Source: Protula sp. h YS-2021
Lineage: Eukaryota > Annelida > Polychaeta > Sabellida > Serpulidae
DNA: 64,000 nt
Direction of reading: 5' to 3'
NCBI GenBank assembly: GCA_949752745.1
Contig: OX457026.1
Location: forward strand, 40,094,394-40,158,393
Shown here: piece after piece, positions 1 to 36,013 of the stretch
Numbering within the stretch: the stretch's first letter is position 1
Layout of the letters: every line of letters begins with the position of its first letter
Program-made: the position numbers and the translations under genes
The notes under the pieces: model-generated
What the model saw: only the letters and a program-made list of their open reading frames with translations
Told to the model about the DNA's origin: nothing
The model's database searches: none

Positions 1-1240
1 ACTTCAAAAGCCAAGTTCTTAGTCCAGTAAATGAATTGATTAAAGACTGGTAGTAAATGAAAAATTGGCAGTAAGCTACAGCGGAATCTGACAAAGAAGT
101 TGGATGGAGTGATACATTTAGAAACATAATTTTAACTACAGTAAATTCCTATACTGCAAATATACACTTAGTTTCACGTGAAAATTTAACTTTACTTGAT
201 ATACGTTAGTTTTACGTATCGGCAAACAGTTGCTGTCGGAGTTGGCAGAATAGTAAGAAAAAGCATTTTGGATTGAAAGTACCACTTGTGCGTTTTGAAA
301 TAAGCACATTTGCACAATACAAACGATTATGACTTAACAAATTATAATTTTTTCAAAACAAAAGTTATTTTCAAAGAAATTTAAGCATCAACTGTGTGAA
401 AAGTTTTTATTCTTTTCCTTTTGATTTTCATCTGACGCAAGCTAAATTGTTATCAACAATAAAATTGTGCACTTTCAGCTCTTGTGTCTTCTCCTGTTTG
501 GATTCATCTTGCATTTTATTATCGTAATAGAGATTGAATGTTATTTTTCCCAATATTCAGTTACATATTCAAATTTGTTTTCGGGAAATTTGAACAAATA
601 TACTTTCAATTGTACAAAAATGTGGTACGAATTCTAACTCAATATTGACAAAGTTTGTTTTAGAAATAAACATTGAACTTGTTTGAATAAAAAGTGAGAA
701 ACATAGGCGAGACAACAGCTGCTAAAATATGACTGCATCGATGGACATTTGGACCAATGAAATGTTAAATAAATAAAATAACATTTTTATAATAAAGATT
801 TGGGCACAATAAGTCAGCGTTTACCAAAGTTTTTTCAATCGAAAAAAAATAGCTATAGAAAAAGAAATTGAATCAAAATTAAACATGGCTACATGGTTAC
901 AAAAGCTACATAACTGCTGGCCTTTCTAGTTAACAGATTAGATTCCATAATGACAAAACTAGAAGAGACCATATACAACAAAGATCTAAGTACGTAGAAA
1001 GGAGACAAGGCGTCAAAGAAAGCGAATTTATTTAGTAGTATCCGAAGATATTGATGTTAACATTTTTTTGAAGTCAACATTTGAATCACAAGTCAACCCC
1101 AAGACAAGACGATCTGTGTAACATAGAATGCATACAGTCAGAAAAACACACATTGTAGAACAAATGCATATAAGAGACATAGTACAAAAGTAAACTCTAC
1201 GAAATTAATAATAGATTACAATCAGTGGAACGCAGAAACA
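1..1240. other. AT-rich stretch, no gene recognised
   Basis: Stops occur in all frames and no protein motif is readable. Because the Gypsy gag remnant starts just downstream on the plus strand, this could contain its leader or 5' LTR, but I could not identify a second LTR copy or a primer-binding site. Confidence 0.4.
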
Positions 1241-1694
1241 ATGACTTCCGCACAACAATGGCAACACTTTTTCAAGAAAGTGCAACACCTGTTATATACA
1301 GAGAACACCTTGGGAAGTTTAGAAAATAAGGGTCAATTGAAAAGAGCATCTCACAGCAGAATTGAAAATTCTGAGGACAACCGCAACTATGAATCAATCG
1401 AAGATTGTGTCATTCAACAGCGAGCGTGGTTTAGACCTGAAAATTGCAATCGTCGGAAAATATTTATCTTACAAAACGGAAGCTTACACCCTAAACTACA
1501 AACTCACGATGATACAGCTTCGTGGGAAGCTTTTTACACAAATTTCCAGACTATGACAAGGAATGAGTGAAGAGAAGAAGTTGGCATATTTATCTGCGTT
1601 GCTTCGTGAACAGGCTGAATTTCGAAGCACACTCCTTGAAATCACTACAGATAATTTACAAGCTTTGAAAGAAAAGTTTCGATCCAAACATTGA
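1241..1694 (+). pseudogene. Ty3/Gypsy-type gag remnant
   Basis: Two overlapping frames give one gag-like reading. The first (from 1241) ends in a DDTASWEAFYTNFQ segment. After a frame change, the second (1563-1694) reads SEEKKLAYLSALLREQAEF followed by LQALKEKFRSK. A W-EAF-x-x-F box followed by a tryptophan- or acid-rich 'KLAYLSALL' helix and an 'LQALKEKF' helix is the usual pattern in gag of Gypsy-type LTR elements. The frameshift and nearby stops make it non-functional. It lies upstream of the RT remnant in the same orientation, as expected for gag-pol order. The assignment rests on motif memory only. Confidence 0.55.
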
Positions 1695-2040
1695 AGACTT
1701 CATTCGGGGATGTTCCAAAAAAAACATGAACTCTGCAAACAGATGAAAGAGTGCCACCTTCTTTGGGCACTGATGAAGCCCTTTAACTGATACAGGCATT
1801 AATAAGCAATCACAAAGCTATAACAGCATATATTGCAGTTTGACAGCACGAACGACCAACATGACTCAGAAGAAGACTACGAAGTCAGACAGTGACAGGT
1901 AGACACATGAAGAAAGCAGAGAATCGTGTACAGACAGAGGTTACAGAAGAACGTGCAAGATCGACGTATCAATCTTGATTACCCAAGTCGTAACAAAGAT
2001 CTCGTAGGTAGAAAATGTTATAGGTTGAGATTTAGACCGA

Positions 2041-2452
2041 ATGGAAACAGATAGAAACAAAGAAATAAGATGTACAACTATAATAAAGAAAAAAAATGAA
2101 GTGACTGGAACGCAAACAGACATCGGAAGTGATCTAGATTACAGTAATAGAAATAGAAGTTGGAACAGAGAATCCAGCAGAGACAGGAGTGTAAAGGGAA
2201 GATCTGACTGGAGAGAGTACGATGTGTACAGCAGAGAAAACCAGAAATAGAAGCTATAGTCGCGAATCAGATAATAAAAATGACAATAACAACAAGAGGG
2301 AAGACACAGCGATTAATGGAGTGAGGAAGTTGTTATCAAAAGAACTAAGATCACACTTGCAGAAAACAAAATTCAACAAAATGAGAAATTACGACATCAA
2401 AACAAAAATATTGATCACCCACTCCTCAGTCAACGATCGTACTTCGTTTTGA
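2041..2452 (+). pseudogene. Hydrophilic R/S/N/D-rich remnant between gag and RT
   Basis: Two short overlapping readings (2041-2250 and 2222-2452) are very rich in Arg, Ser, Asn and Asp (for example NRSWNRESSRDRSVKGRSD). Their position between gag and RT and the basic composition fit the nucleocapsid or linker part of a Gypsy polyprotein. No CCHC zinc knuckle or protease DSG motif is visible, so the identity is inferred from position only. Confidence 0.35.
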
Positions 2453-2806
2453 AGACCCAAACAAATAAGGTTTGGAATAGCCCAACTGCAAGGCGTCGGA
2501 TGTTCCTACAAACAAACAAACTGAAACAAAGTTAACCTTTACTGTCGAGCCAACAGCAGAAATGTAAAAAATTCGAGAAGTTTCTTTTTTTTAAAGATGA
2601 GAGGATCCAAACGCCGTGATACCAGTAACGATTAATGACTTTCAAAAAGGATAGTTTCAAAATCGACACTAATAATGCAAAACCAATACAACAAAATATG
2701 AATCAAATACCTTTGAAACTTCAAACACCCGAAAGCTAGGCTAGACGCGAATACAACTTCCTCCACACATCCTTCTGCTCCATTTGATCACTTTTAGTCA
2801 GGAAAC

Positions 2807-3365
2807 ATGACGGTTCTTTGGTGTGTTGATTACCGAAAGCTTAATCAAGTGACTGTAAAAGATAGCATTCCTCTCACAAAGATCAAAGGATCGACATATG
2901 AACAGATAATGAGTGATTTAGCGCCACGGACATATCTGTTGGATATTGTCAAATTGAAATACACGAGAACGATCACCTTAAGACTGCATTTCAACCAAAT
3001 ACGTACAGCCAATTTAGGCCTACCAATGCCCGAATTTGTTTGCAGCGGGTTGTACAATTAGTGATGAAAGAAAACAAGTGCTCTCATATTCAGATGATAG
3101 CATAATTCTAGGTAAGAGCTTCCAGTGAACATCGCAAAAGAAAGACTTTCAAAATCACAACTTAAATTCAAACCAAAAAGTGCAATCTGTTTCAAATCAA
3201 GTTAACGTTTTTAAGAAAGTCTGTTAGGAGAAATATGGTGGCAGTAAACACATAAAATTTTGAGAAAGTTAACTTTTGGACAGTACCTAAAAGTGTCAAA
3301 GAAGATGAAGAGTTTTTAGGTTTTGTCAATTACCATCGATATGCAAGATGATATAAAACTGGCAT
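2807..3365 (+). pseudogene. Ty3/Gypsy reverse transcriptase remnant
   Basis: The frame from 2807 carries CVDYRKLNQVTVKDSIPL, the fingers signature of Ty3/Gypsy RT, then a decayed 'TYLLDIVK' where the catalytic LDL box belongs. Near 3084 a short reading YSDDSIILGKSF corresponds to the YLDD active-site box (L to S). Around 3171-3350 come KKCNLFQIKLTFL and EEFLGFVNYHRYARWYK, matching the connection region (KC-x-F and FLG-x-x-NYYR). Stops and frameshifts separate the blocks, so the enzyme is dead. RNase H and most of integrase are missing here; an integrase tail in the same orientation lies at 10245, beyond a LINE insertion. Confidence 0.8.
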
Positions 3366-4830
3366 CACATTTGCATCAGTTAACAGGCTCGAAAGAAACG
3401 TTCGTTTCGCTAGTGAGTACCGAAAAACTTTTAATCACTTTTAATTATCAAAATTAAGATTGTAGAATTTACGACAAAAGGAACGTTTTGCTAAAAGGAA
3501 CGTCATGACGCGTGCTATATCTATCCGAGGTTGCGACATATGTCTGCCCAAATTGTAACATTAAATCTTGTTGTAACTCGGCTGTGATTGGTCGCAACCA
3601 TAGATCAACATCTAATCATAGATCAACACAGCGTTCCATGGATAAGCAAAGGTATTTGGGCCTCGCTTTTAGTCTCAACCTAACCCCAGTTCTCAATTAC
3701 ACTAATAAAAGTCTATGTTGCAACGTTGAAAACTCGGCGCGATAAACACTTGTAACAACCAAAGATGGGGCCCTTGGTCTGAGAGGTTTCCACGACACCT
3801 TATAATTGTCACTGTCTAGATGGTGATTCTCATAAATTTTTAGCGGCATCTATATGCTTTCGCTCTCCCGATGTCTAAACAACGTGGGCAGGAAGATTTC
3901 CAGAATCAGCCAACACCCAACCTCAATAGGACGTCAAATGTTTACTGGGATGAATAGATTATTATAACGGTATAAGCATTAATTTGACGTCATAGCAGAC
4001 TAAGCTTGTAACAAATGGAGCGTTCGCTCCAATATTTAATGACTTATTTTTAGCTAGTTGTTGGGAGTTAAGAGAAAATTTCATGTTTTTTTTAATATAA
4101 GTAAAACTTAATGATATTTTTACATATAATACCTATTGCTTAGTATTCTTGCAGTTTGACCAATGGCATTTGCAGAGCCGAAGCTGTGTATTTTAAATTT
4201 CATTTTCATAGCTTTAACTATTTTTGAGTAATCACGTCAGCCATGCTTCTAATAATATCCACTGCCGTTAATGATACGCAGTTCGGCATTAGGTGATAGC
4301 ACAGTATATATGTGTGCTGTGGGCCATTGACTTGTTGGCCTGTCACTGGCCTTCGTGAAATTATGTGGCACTGATTAGCATTTTCTTTAGTCTCGTGTTA
4401 ACGTGGCAGTTTGTGGTACTGAGAGATGTTTTGGGAGCCTACCAGGGAATTTATCTTAAATCAACTGAGTTTAAAACAGCATTAGAAGTGCAACAATAAA
4501 TTTGATAAAATGACATCATATTGACGTCACAGGTACAAAAGTAGGTCACCAAATAATTCTTTGCAAAAAAGTTGTTCCATAACGCATTTTACTCTGAGGC
4601 TGTAAATGCAACCGTTTTCGACGTTTTATGATGACGTCATGTGTACAAAGTTATCGGTTAGAACAAGATCCCATTGTCAACTATAAGTTTGTCAAATTTA
4701 CTAGCTCTCACCGTCACCAGAGTAAAGGAAGCAGCAAAACTCATTTGAACAACTAGATACATAATAACCTTGTTACCAGTATTATCATACAGATATCCTG
4801 ATGCAAACAAAAAGACTTCTTTTGGACTAT
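3366..4830. other. Unassigned, no gene recognised
   Basis: A 77-codon ORF at 3512-3745 shows no family motif and contains small internal repeats (twice 'catagatcaacatctaat'-like). The rest is AT-rich with stops in all frames. The stretch sits where Gypsy RNase H and integrase should be, but I cannot read them. Confidence 0.35.
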
Positions 4831-5051
4831 TGTATTGAATTGAACTGAATCACTTTATTTGCAGACTCTAAAAAATACATACATGCACATACAGAATTGA
4901 GTTCCACAGAGAAAAAATAGCAACACAACTAAGCTGCATTAATGTATTAAGTCACACACTGAAATGAAGATGCAAGATTTTTAATTCTAGATAGGTACAC
5001 TAAGCTGCTACCTGAGATATTTAGCATAATACTGTTTTCAGAAACATCGAG

Positions 5052-5539
5052 TCAACACATGAATTTGTAAATAATGTTTCTTATGACTGCTGGACAGCAT
5101 TTTACATTTAGAACTGTACAAACTAAACTGGAGCTTTCATATTTACAGATATTAATCAAGAGTTTACAAATATTATGACAAGCAGTAATAAATCTATTTA
5201 GTGTATCCTTTCTGAAATTCCACCATAGATGCGCACAATAAAAAGAGGAGCAATATGTTTTAAACAAAGTAATTCTAGCATTCATAGAACACATGTGAAC
5301 CTTTCTTATTAAAGTATTGCCTTGCAATATAATTTTCGCCTCTGTCGTTCAATATCAACACCATCTGATTGGTCATTACTAATGATACAGCCAAGATATT
5401 TATAGTGTGTAACAATAGTCAGTGGTCTGTCATATAGATCAAAAGAAGGTAAACATGCATCTTGCATTAGTTTGAATCTAAATATCATAATAGCACTTTT
5501 ATTCGTATTGTAGACAATATTGTGTTCAAATCCGTACAC
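5052..5539 (-). pseudogene. LINE ORF2, C-terminal RT/thumb fragment
   Basis: The first reading (5539-5309) has YGFEHNIVYNTNKSAIMIF and HYKYLGCIISND, the box after the YADD motif of LINE RTs (KS-x-x-M and YLG). It continues in another frame from 5327 with HMCSMNARITLFKTYCSSFY, the conserved helix that follows. One frameshift near 5320 joins the two. The YADD active-site box itself is missing; the sequence upstream (5540-5780) is unreadable. Confidence 0.75.
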
Positions 5540-5789
5540 TAAACTTTGTTGAGAAACAAGAACTTCAGCGTACTAGCATTTGCTTGCTGCTGTACCATCT
5601 AGAGCCTCAGTAAAGCAGGATCCCCCGTGAAGCATTAAAGTAAATGCATGAAAAAGTTACAGGTAAAAAGTAACGATTTTGACAGCTTTTCTCACGTGAA
5701 TTTTTGGCAGCTTTTCAAATAACAACTTCAATTTATATATTTTTCACAATCCAATGTTTAATATTCCCTGATTTATCTTTTAAGTAGTA

Positions 5790-6240
5790 GTTGACCGGTT
5801 ACACCACGACGTCAGTTTTTCGCAATTTTAAAATAATGCTACATTTCACATCTTCAGTATATATATTTTCATCAGGCAAGGTTTCAGTTTCCTACGACAA
5901 TCACTTCCATGAGAAGTCGGCCGCACAAAACATCGTCTCACGCGAAGTTCAAGCCCCAAATTTGTCATTTTTGACAATATCCTACGACGTCAATTTTTTC
6001 CCGATTTTGACAATAATGCTACGTTGCACATCTTCAATATAAATATTTTCACCATGCAAGTTTTCAAGTACCTATGACTATCACTTCTATGAGAAGTCGG
6101 CCGGATAAAACATCGTCTCACGGCTGAGTTCAAACCAAAAATTTTTGACCGAATTTGACAATAATACCACGTTGCTTTTTCACCATGGAAGGTTTCAGGT
6201 TCCTATGACACACCCTTCTATGAGAAGTTGGCTGGATAAA
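5790..6240. repeat. Satellite block, about 2.5 diverged units (180 and 131 bp spacing)
   Basis: The block 'gagaagtcggccg' recurs at 5911, 6091 and (diverged) 6222, with matching flanks such as 'cacatcttca' and 'aaaacatcgtctcac'. It sits exactly where the LINE RT palm is lost, after the FLDASKAY codons, so it replaced or interrupted that segment. Confidence 0.75.
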
Positions 6241-6900
6241 ACTAAGTACGCTTTACTTGCGTCAAGAAAACATAAAAATATGCTACTATTCATAGCTTTG
6301 TATAAGACGATAAGTTCTTTTAATATATAAATACACTGGTCTGTTGCATGTTTCTTTTTAAATCCAAACTGGTTACCTTTGGTAATTAGTTTGTTTCAGT
6401 GCGGAAAAGAATGACCTTTTCAATAACCTTACTTCATTTACTCGCCAATGCAATATGTTATCTTTAGACGAAACTGACTGTTTTATCTTGAAAATTGATA
6501 CAAGAACTATATCCAGCAATGAGTTCGGTAGGTAACCATGAGAAAACAACTAGTAAGTAAAATACTTAGAAGTGGAATAACACATTTAGCACTACATTTT
6601 AAAAGCTCAGAATAAATGTCATCAATATTGCAAGCTTTACCACTGTCAAGATCCTTAACTGCATTTTCAATTTCATCAACACGTACATTTATATCATCAA
6701 ACTTACTTGTAACATTTTCATAACATTTAAAATTACCAGGATTACCAACACAATTAAAATTATTTTTGAAATGATGCTTCGCACCTGAAATATCATCAAT
6801 ACCCCTAGGTAAATGAGTTTTTGCACTTGCCATATTTTTAACTTCTTTCCAGAATTCAACAGGCTTTTTCTCTAAAAGGTTTTTTGTTAGAGCCTCAGAT
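6241..6900 (-). pseudogene. LINE ORF2, N-terminal RT domain
   Basis: Minus-strand readings give LLEKKPVEFWKEVK (6890-6840), VKDLDSGKACNIDDIYSELL (in 6833-6507), HGYLPNSLLDIVLVSIFKIK (6540-6481), NQFGFKKKHATDQCIYILKE (about 6385-6320) and FLDASKAY (6300-6241). These are the consecutive RT boxes of jockey/CR1-like LINEs: the pre-RT helix, 'SGKAxGxDxI', 'HGxxPxSxxxxxxxPI', 'QFGF-K-x-H-x-T' and the first catalytic Asp. Several frameshifts lie between them. The domain stops right after the catalytic Asp box, at the satellite block. Confidence 0.85.
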
Positions 6901-7149
6901 CATACCTCAACTAATAGTTAGGGATCAAATACTGTAAAGACTGGCAGCTCAAAGAATCCGAGGTGAGATTCAAGTGTGCACCATCTACTTAGGGTAACTT
7001 GCATGTGGACTGTATACCCAGATCGATTATCTGTACATAGTGTATATAATAATAGTAACCAAGTTCGTTCTTGGTGGATCTTAGTCAGCAAAATTATATA
7101 AATTCAACCTTTAGGCTGCAAATATAAGAAGAATAATTTATATTCATGT

Positions 7150-8390
7150 CTTTTGATAAACCTCATAGCATATTTAAAGCGTGCTCTTGATCTCAGATAC
7201 AAGTTATAAATATACCCCTTGCGAGGCTAACCAGCATCTATCCATTTTGTTAAGCATTCTTTAGTGATATATAATTCGCTTACGCACCCTGACCAACCAG
7301 GGCTGTTACAATTAATGGTCTTACTTTTTGTAAATATTTTTGAGGATGCATCTTGTAAAGAGTTCACAATGTTGCGATACAAAGAATAAAGTGCTTTACG
7401 ATGATTAAGATTTCTACAATTCACATCTTTACAACACAAAACGACTTTTGGTAAGCAAATATTAGCTAACAGCTGATCCGTAATCAAGCAATGTTTCTGT
7501 AAACTTTCATCTTCGAGTTTGCTTCACTTGAGTCTATCACAATAATTATTACCTGCCTCAAACGTTATATGCAAGCGTATATGATCCTCAGCAGTAATAG
7601 AGTATGAAACGTTCATGCTATGTATAAGACCATAGAAATCAGGGCTGCATACAATATGATCAAGCCAAGTTTCAGTTTCCCAGCTTTCACTAACATAGGT
7701 ATATGTTGAGCTAGATAACATCATTTTTGAAGCAATTAAGAGTTTATTTTCAGCAGTAAAAGAGCATAACAGTGGTGCAAATAGTGACTGACTGCCATGT
7801 ATTAGATCTGCGTTCCAGTCCCCTTCAATGGTAAAGCAACTAGTATGTAAAATTTCAATAATTCACTTCGATCTACATATAAATCTTCGTCATCTCTGTA
7901 TTGGAAAGGCATATATACATTAATTAAAACAAATCTTTTTCCTTGCAAATTCACTTCAATCGCAATACACCAGTCAGTTTTAAGATCAATAAATTTCACA
8001 TTACTCGATAATTTCGATTTCCAAAACATTACAATGATACTTTCACTGAAATCGGTTGTTGAAACACCACATGATATAGGCTACTTAATTTGCAAAGTTC
8101 TTGCTTAGCATACCAGTTCTTTGCAAGCAAACACTGAAATCGGTTGTTGAAACACCACAAGCATAGTAGCAATCATATAGGCTACTTAAATTGCAAAGTT
8201 CTTGCTTAGCATACCAGTTCTTTGCAAGCAAACACTGAAATCGGTTGTTGAAACACCACAAGCATAGTAGCAATCATATAGGCTACTCAAATTGCAAAGT
8301 TCTTGCTTAGCATACCAGTTCTTTGCAAGCAAACAAAATCACAATGATAAAAAAGACGGGCAATATCGGGCCTTAAGTGAGATCGTTTGT
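7150..8390 (-). pseudogene. LINE ORF2, APE-type endonuclease domain and linker
   Basis: The start reads NCRGLPKDNKRSHLRPDIA (about 8400-8350), the usual N-terminus of LINE endonucleases. It is followed by the 'LQ-x-TW-x-x-KQEL' and 'YACGVSTTDFS' segment, then KTDWCIAIEVN and RFVLINVYMPF (8029-7802), and WLDHIVCSPDF (about 7670), where LDH is the endonuclease 'S/W-x-LDHI' box. The linker (7487-7227) has the PGW element typical between EN and RT, and RARFKYAMRFIKRHE lies at about 7190-7150. About 250 bp of unrelated DNA (roughly 6900-7150) separates it from the RT part. Frameshifts break the reading. Confidence 0.8.
8046..8334. repeat. 101-bp tandem repeat, about 2.9 copies, inside the LINE endonuclease
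   Basis: The 16-mer 'ctgaaatcggttgttg' starts at 8046, 8134 and 8235. The second interval is 101 bp; the first is 88 because 13 bp are missing. Copies are nearly identical. On the minus strand each unit encodes endonuclease residues (KNWYAKQELCNLSSLY, then CGVSTTDF), so part of the coding region was tandemly copied. Since 101 is not a multiple of three, the frame is lost. Confidence 0.9.
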
Positions 8391-8445
8391 TGTCTTTAGG
8401 AAGACCTCGGCAATTATAACACTAGAAACACTGAGCATACTTTAA

Positions 8446-9700
8446 TACTAAGTTAGGCGTTTTCTTCTTCCGGTTGGACTATTTTTCTCCCGCCACCATC
8501 TTACGAACGTATTTTCGGGCCACAAGTTTTCGTCCATAAATAGCGATGGCTCCTGACACTCACATAAGATGTGGAACGACGCATAAATATCGTACCTGGA
8601 TTTAATCCAGATTACTTGTGAGTTCACATGTAACTTCTCGTCAAGGTATGATTTTATTTCATCTTCTGTTGTCGAAGGATCAAATCGGATTGAGAAGACG
8701 TTTACAGCACGGGGCGGCGTATTTTCGGAACAGTTTTAATATTGGGAACTTCAGAGCTTCCAATCACTGGTTTATTTCGTTTTCGTTTGTTTCGCTTGTT
8801 AACCATAAAAGTAGACTCGTTACTAGCAGGAAGCTACGGGGGCGGAATATTCACAACAGGTGTACTAATGTCGTCCGCATCAACCAGGCTTCTGGGATCA
8901 GTAGATTGGGATGTACGCTCAATGGGTACTTAAGAATTATTTATCAATGTGTTCGGGTGCGTCCTAGTTAAGACATCAGTACGTGTTTCAGATGGTTGCT
9001 CTAGTACAGAGACTCGTGCTTAAATTACTGCAGCAGAATCGGAGAGTGATTGTGAAATATTGTTCTGTTTTTTTTCATAGCTTCTTTCAGCATGTCAACT
9101 TCGATCTTCATATTTGACAGAGAGTTTACTAACACAGTTACATCAAGCGATATAGGTTGTAGTCTATTCAAATGTTAGGCTACAAACATGGGAATATCTG
9201 TACCCTTTTCCTGCATAAGTGTAGTTATGTCCTTAATTTCTTCTTGGACTTTTGATCACCTTGTCGCTTTCTGCAGCGACTTGTATTACCATAGGCACAT
9301 AAGAAATCAGCCTTTTCGATTTTTCAATTTCCTTGTCATCAGGTGTTTTTACCCAGAGTTGAACGATGGATTCAACTGATACGATATTAATTTTGTTGGA
9401 TATAAAACATAAGTTCATCGACAACTAAGCCATCATGTGCGTTCATAGTTGCATTCGTATTTTTGGATTTTGCGGAGATCTTTCTCGACTACAATCGGTA
9501 CACAGCATAAGATCTCCATTTGACAAGGCTGTATGCATGTCGGGGCCATTTGGACGTACACGATTTAATCCAGGACCGTCACACAGAGCAGGAATCTTGT
9601 CATGCACACAGTGTTTACATTGGCGATCATTGATGAAAGTATGACTATGTGAATTAGGCAGAACTTTGACAAATACATCAAGGCTAAGGAAAAGAAACAA
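8446..9700 (-). pseudogene. LINE ORF1 remnant (zinc-finger-like start, coiled region, RNA-binding-type domain)
   Basis: The first reading (9700-9443) has CKHCVHDKIPALC followed by CTDC, a cysteine/histidine cluster like the PHD-type fingers found in some LINE ORF1 proteins. The middle (9424-9060) is charged and helix-like. The C-terminal reading (about 8701-8447) runs VFSIRFDPSTTEDEIKSYLD, QVIWIKSRYDIYASFHI and WPENTFVRWW, ending in a stop just before ORF2. The 'K-S/T-x-Y-x-x-Y-x-SFH' and 'WP-x-x-x-x-VR' elements are shared with ORF1 of many aquatic-invertebrate LINEs. Frameshifts separate the three parts. Confidence 0.6.
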
Positions 9701-10244
9701 CTATATGTTTTGGAAGTTACGTCTTAACGCCATCTAGGAGGAAATATTGCACCAAGCGCAAAGAATTACTATCAATAGTTCGATTTGCCATCTAGTATAG
9801 AAATTTTAGTGGTTGTGAGAGAATCACAGCAGTCTTACATGGCTACTATGCTTTGACCATATTCACGGCAATTTAGCTATATGGCTAAAAGTTAGTCAGT
9901 TTTACATAAAATTCAGCATCCACAAGAAATACGGTTGAACTTTCGAGGATCTCTCTTCTGCGACTCTTTGTGTGCTGCCACGCCGTGCCCCACTGGCACG
10001 CCGCTGGCGCGCTTTGCAAAGCCTGCTCTTTTTCCATTTTTGCTCACACACAGTCCACTTGTGCTCACACTACGTTTTGAAAACTAGAACGACATTATAT
10101 CATCTATCATCAAGCGGTCAATGAGAAACTTACAGTCGTGCTATTCTGCAATCAGATTCGCAGAAAAGTGAAATGAAATCTACAGCTGGAAAGGGTAATA
10201 AGGTAAACAATAAACTGACAAATAAGATTTAATCGAAATATGCC
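9701..10244. other. Unassigned gap between LINE and Gypsy integrase tail
   Basis: No coding signal is readable. It may include the LINE 5' UTR and the Gypsy flank of the insertion; I could not find a target-site duplication. Confidence 0.3.
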
Positions 10245-10601
10245 ATGTTAAGACCAGAGATCAAACAGCCAATAGAACTGATGATGGGCATCAATGATCA
10301 CACACAAAAGGAAAGCACTGTAAACAACCTCAGAAAAGCAATTAACGACTCACATAAATTGGCAAAAAGGCATCTGCAAAGCGCAAAGCCCGAAAAAATA
10401 TTTACACAATGCAAAGCCGTTGATGCACAATACACAGTATTGATGACCTTGTTTATATACTTAATAGATTGTCTTCAACTTTGTCTTGTTAAGATAATTC
10501 TGTCAACAATTTTATATGAAATTCAAAAGAAAAGAGCATTAGTAATCTCTCATGAAAATGGTAATTTTACGAAGATAGAAATACCACTTTATGGGGACTG
10601 A
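10245..10601 (+). pseudogene. Ty3/Gypsy integrase C-terminal fragment
   Basis: The 118-codon reading starts RPEIKQPIELMMGIND, continues NNLRKAINDSHKLAKRHL, and ends LSTILYEIQKKRALVISHEN. This order (P-x-E/D-L-M-G, then 'L-x-x-A-x-x-x-A-x-x-HL', then 'LYEIQ-x-x-x-K-x-x-V-x-H') matches the region after the integrase catalytic core in Gypsy pol, up to the GPY/F-like tail. The catalytic D,D-35-E core is absent. Orientation matches the RT remnant 7 kb upstream, so both probably belong to one element. Confidence 0.7.
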
Positions 10602-34990
<24,389 letters not shown>

Positions 34991-35957
34991 GGCTCCTTTG
35001 TGCTGCAGACAGTTCACAGGTTGCTAAGTTACTGAAGAAGTGTGCAGTCTCAGAGAAGCAATCCTGCAAAATGAACACGCAGAACTCGTTAAAATCGTTT
35101 TATTACAGAGTTTTTGGACTGAATATAGCATATTTCGTTAAACAATCTGTTACGAATAAATCCGCAATTCGTATTATCTTTAGATAAGTTTCTTGTTAGC
35201 TCAACTGAATTATCAAAAATATAGAATGCAATTTTGTCCTTGTGGCGCGTCTTGATATCAGCCAATCAGAAAAGGGTAGGGAGTAGGGCAAGCCTCATTA
35301 CTGTTTTAACCCCCAAGTGCGACCAACCTCAACCAAGAGGTAGGGGACCGTTGGGAGGGCAGTTTTATTTCGCAAAAGCTTCGAATTCGCTTTTACCTAG
35401 GACCAAAACCATTACAGGCTAACCTCAGCTTTTACCCTCATTAGGTCACTCATAACCCTACAAATTCTTCGACGTCGGAGATGCATATAAAATGCGTCGG
35501 CAATATCGGCAACATACGTCGGATATACGCATATTTTTTCCGTTTTGCTCATCGTTTATTAGTCGTTTATGTGCATATTTTCCGACGAAGTTTTTTATGC
35601 ATATATTCGACGCATATCCGACGTATTACCAACCGTCGGCTATACGTCGGTTATACGTCGGTTATACGTTTATATTCCGATGCATTTCCGACGAACTTCC
35701 GATGATTTTTATACGTATAAAATGCGTATTTCCGACGTTTTCCAACGCATTTCCGACCAAGTGACAATCGGAAAATATGCGTTTTTTAGACGTATAAAAT
35801 GCGTTGGCGCATTTGAAAAAAAAAAGTTTCTGACCTTAACTGACCCATTGAACCTTACCAACCATTCATAATTCACATATTCACATATTCATACATACAC
35901 CATAGCATATTAATATACAACATGGCATTATATATCGCAACTGAACACTAGTACTTA

Positions 35958-36013
35958 CTCGGGTTTGAACCGGGGACCTCTTGCATCCTAGGCGCGGAAC
36001 ATACCTCTACTCC
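35958..36013 (-). pseudogene. tRNA-Pro(AGG)-like pseudogene or SINE head
   Basis: On the minus strand the segment reads GGAGTAGAGGTATGTTCCGC, then GCCTAGGATGCAAGAGGTCC, then CCGGTTCAAACCCGAG. Compared with eukaryotic tRNA-Pro, the D-arm/A-box, an anticodon loop with AGG, the variable loop 'GAGGTCCC' and the T-loop/B-box GGTTCAAA are all aligned with few changes. The acceptor stem does not pair (5' flank GCCGCCGT, 3' flank TAAGTACT), so it is not a working tRNA. It lies inside the CGACGTC-rich element. Confidence 0.65.

Larger units (their letters stand above)
4831..9700 (-). mobile_element. Decayed LINE (EN-RT non-LTR retrotransposon)
   Basis: Reading the minus strand from high to low coordinates gives ORF1 (9700-8446), ORF2 endonuclease (about 8390-7500), linker, RT fingers/palm (6900-6241), a satellite block, and the C-terminal RT/thumb (5539-5052). 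The low-coordinate end (4831-4860) reads AATAAAGTGATTCAGTTCAA plus further TTCAA units on the minus strand, a typical LINE 3' end with a short microsatellite tail. The APE endonuclease and FLDASKA-type RT place it in the jockey/CR1/L2 group; I do not name the clade. It lies between Gypsy RT and Gypsy integrase remnants of opposite orientation, so it probably inserted into that element. Confidence 0.85.

Noticed and set aside
34991..35017. Upstream start extending the claudin-like protein by nine residues
   Set aside because: The codon at 35017 is GTG, not ATG. The ATG at 34990 has a better context and fits the short N-terminus usual in the family.
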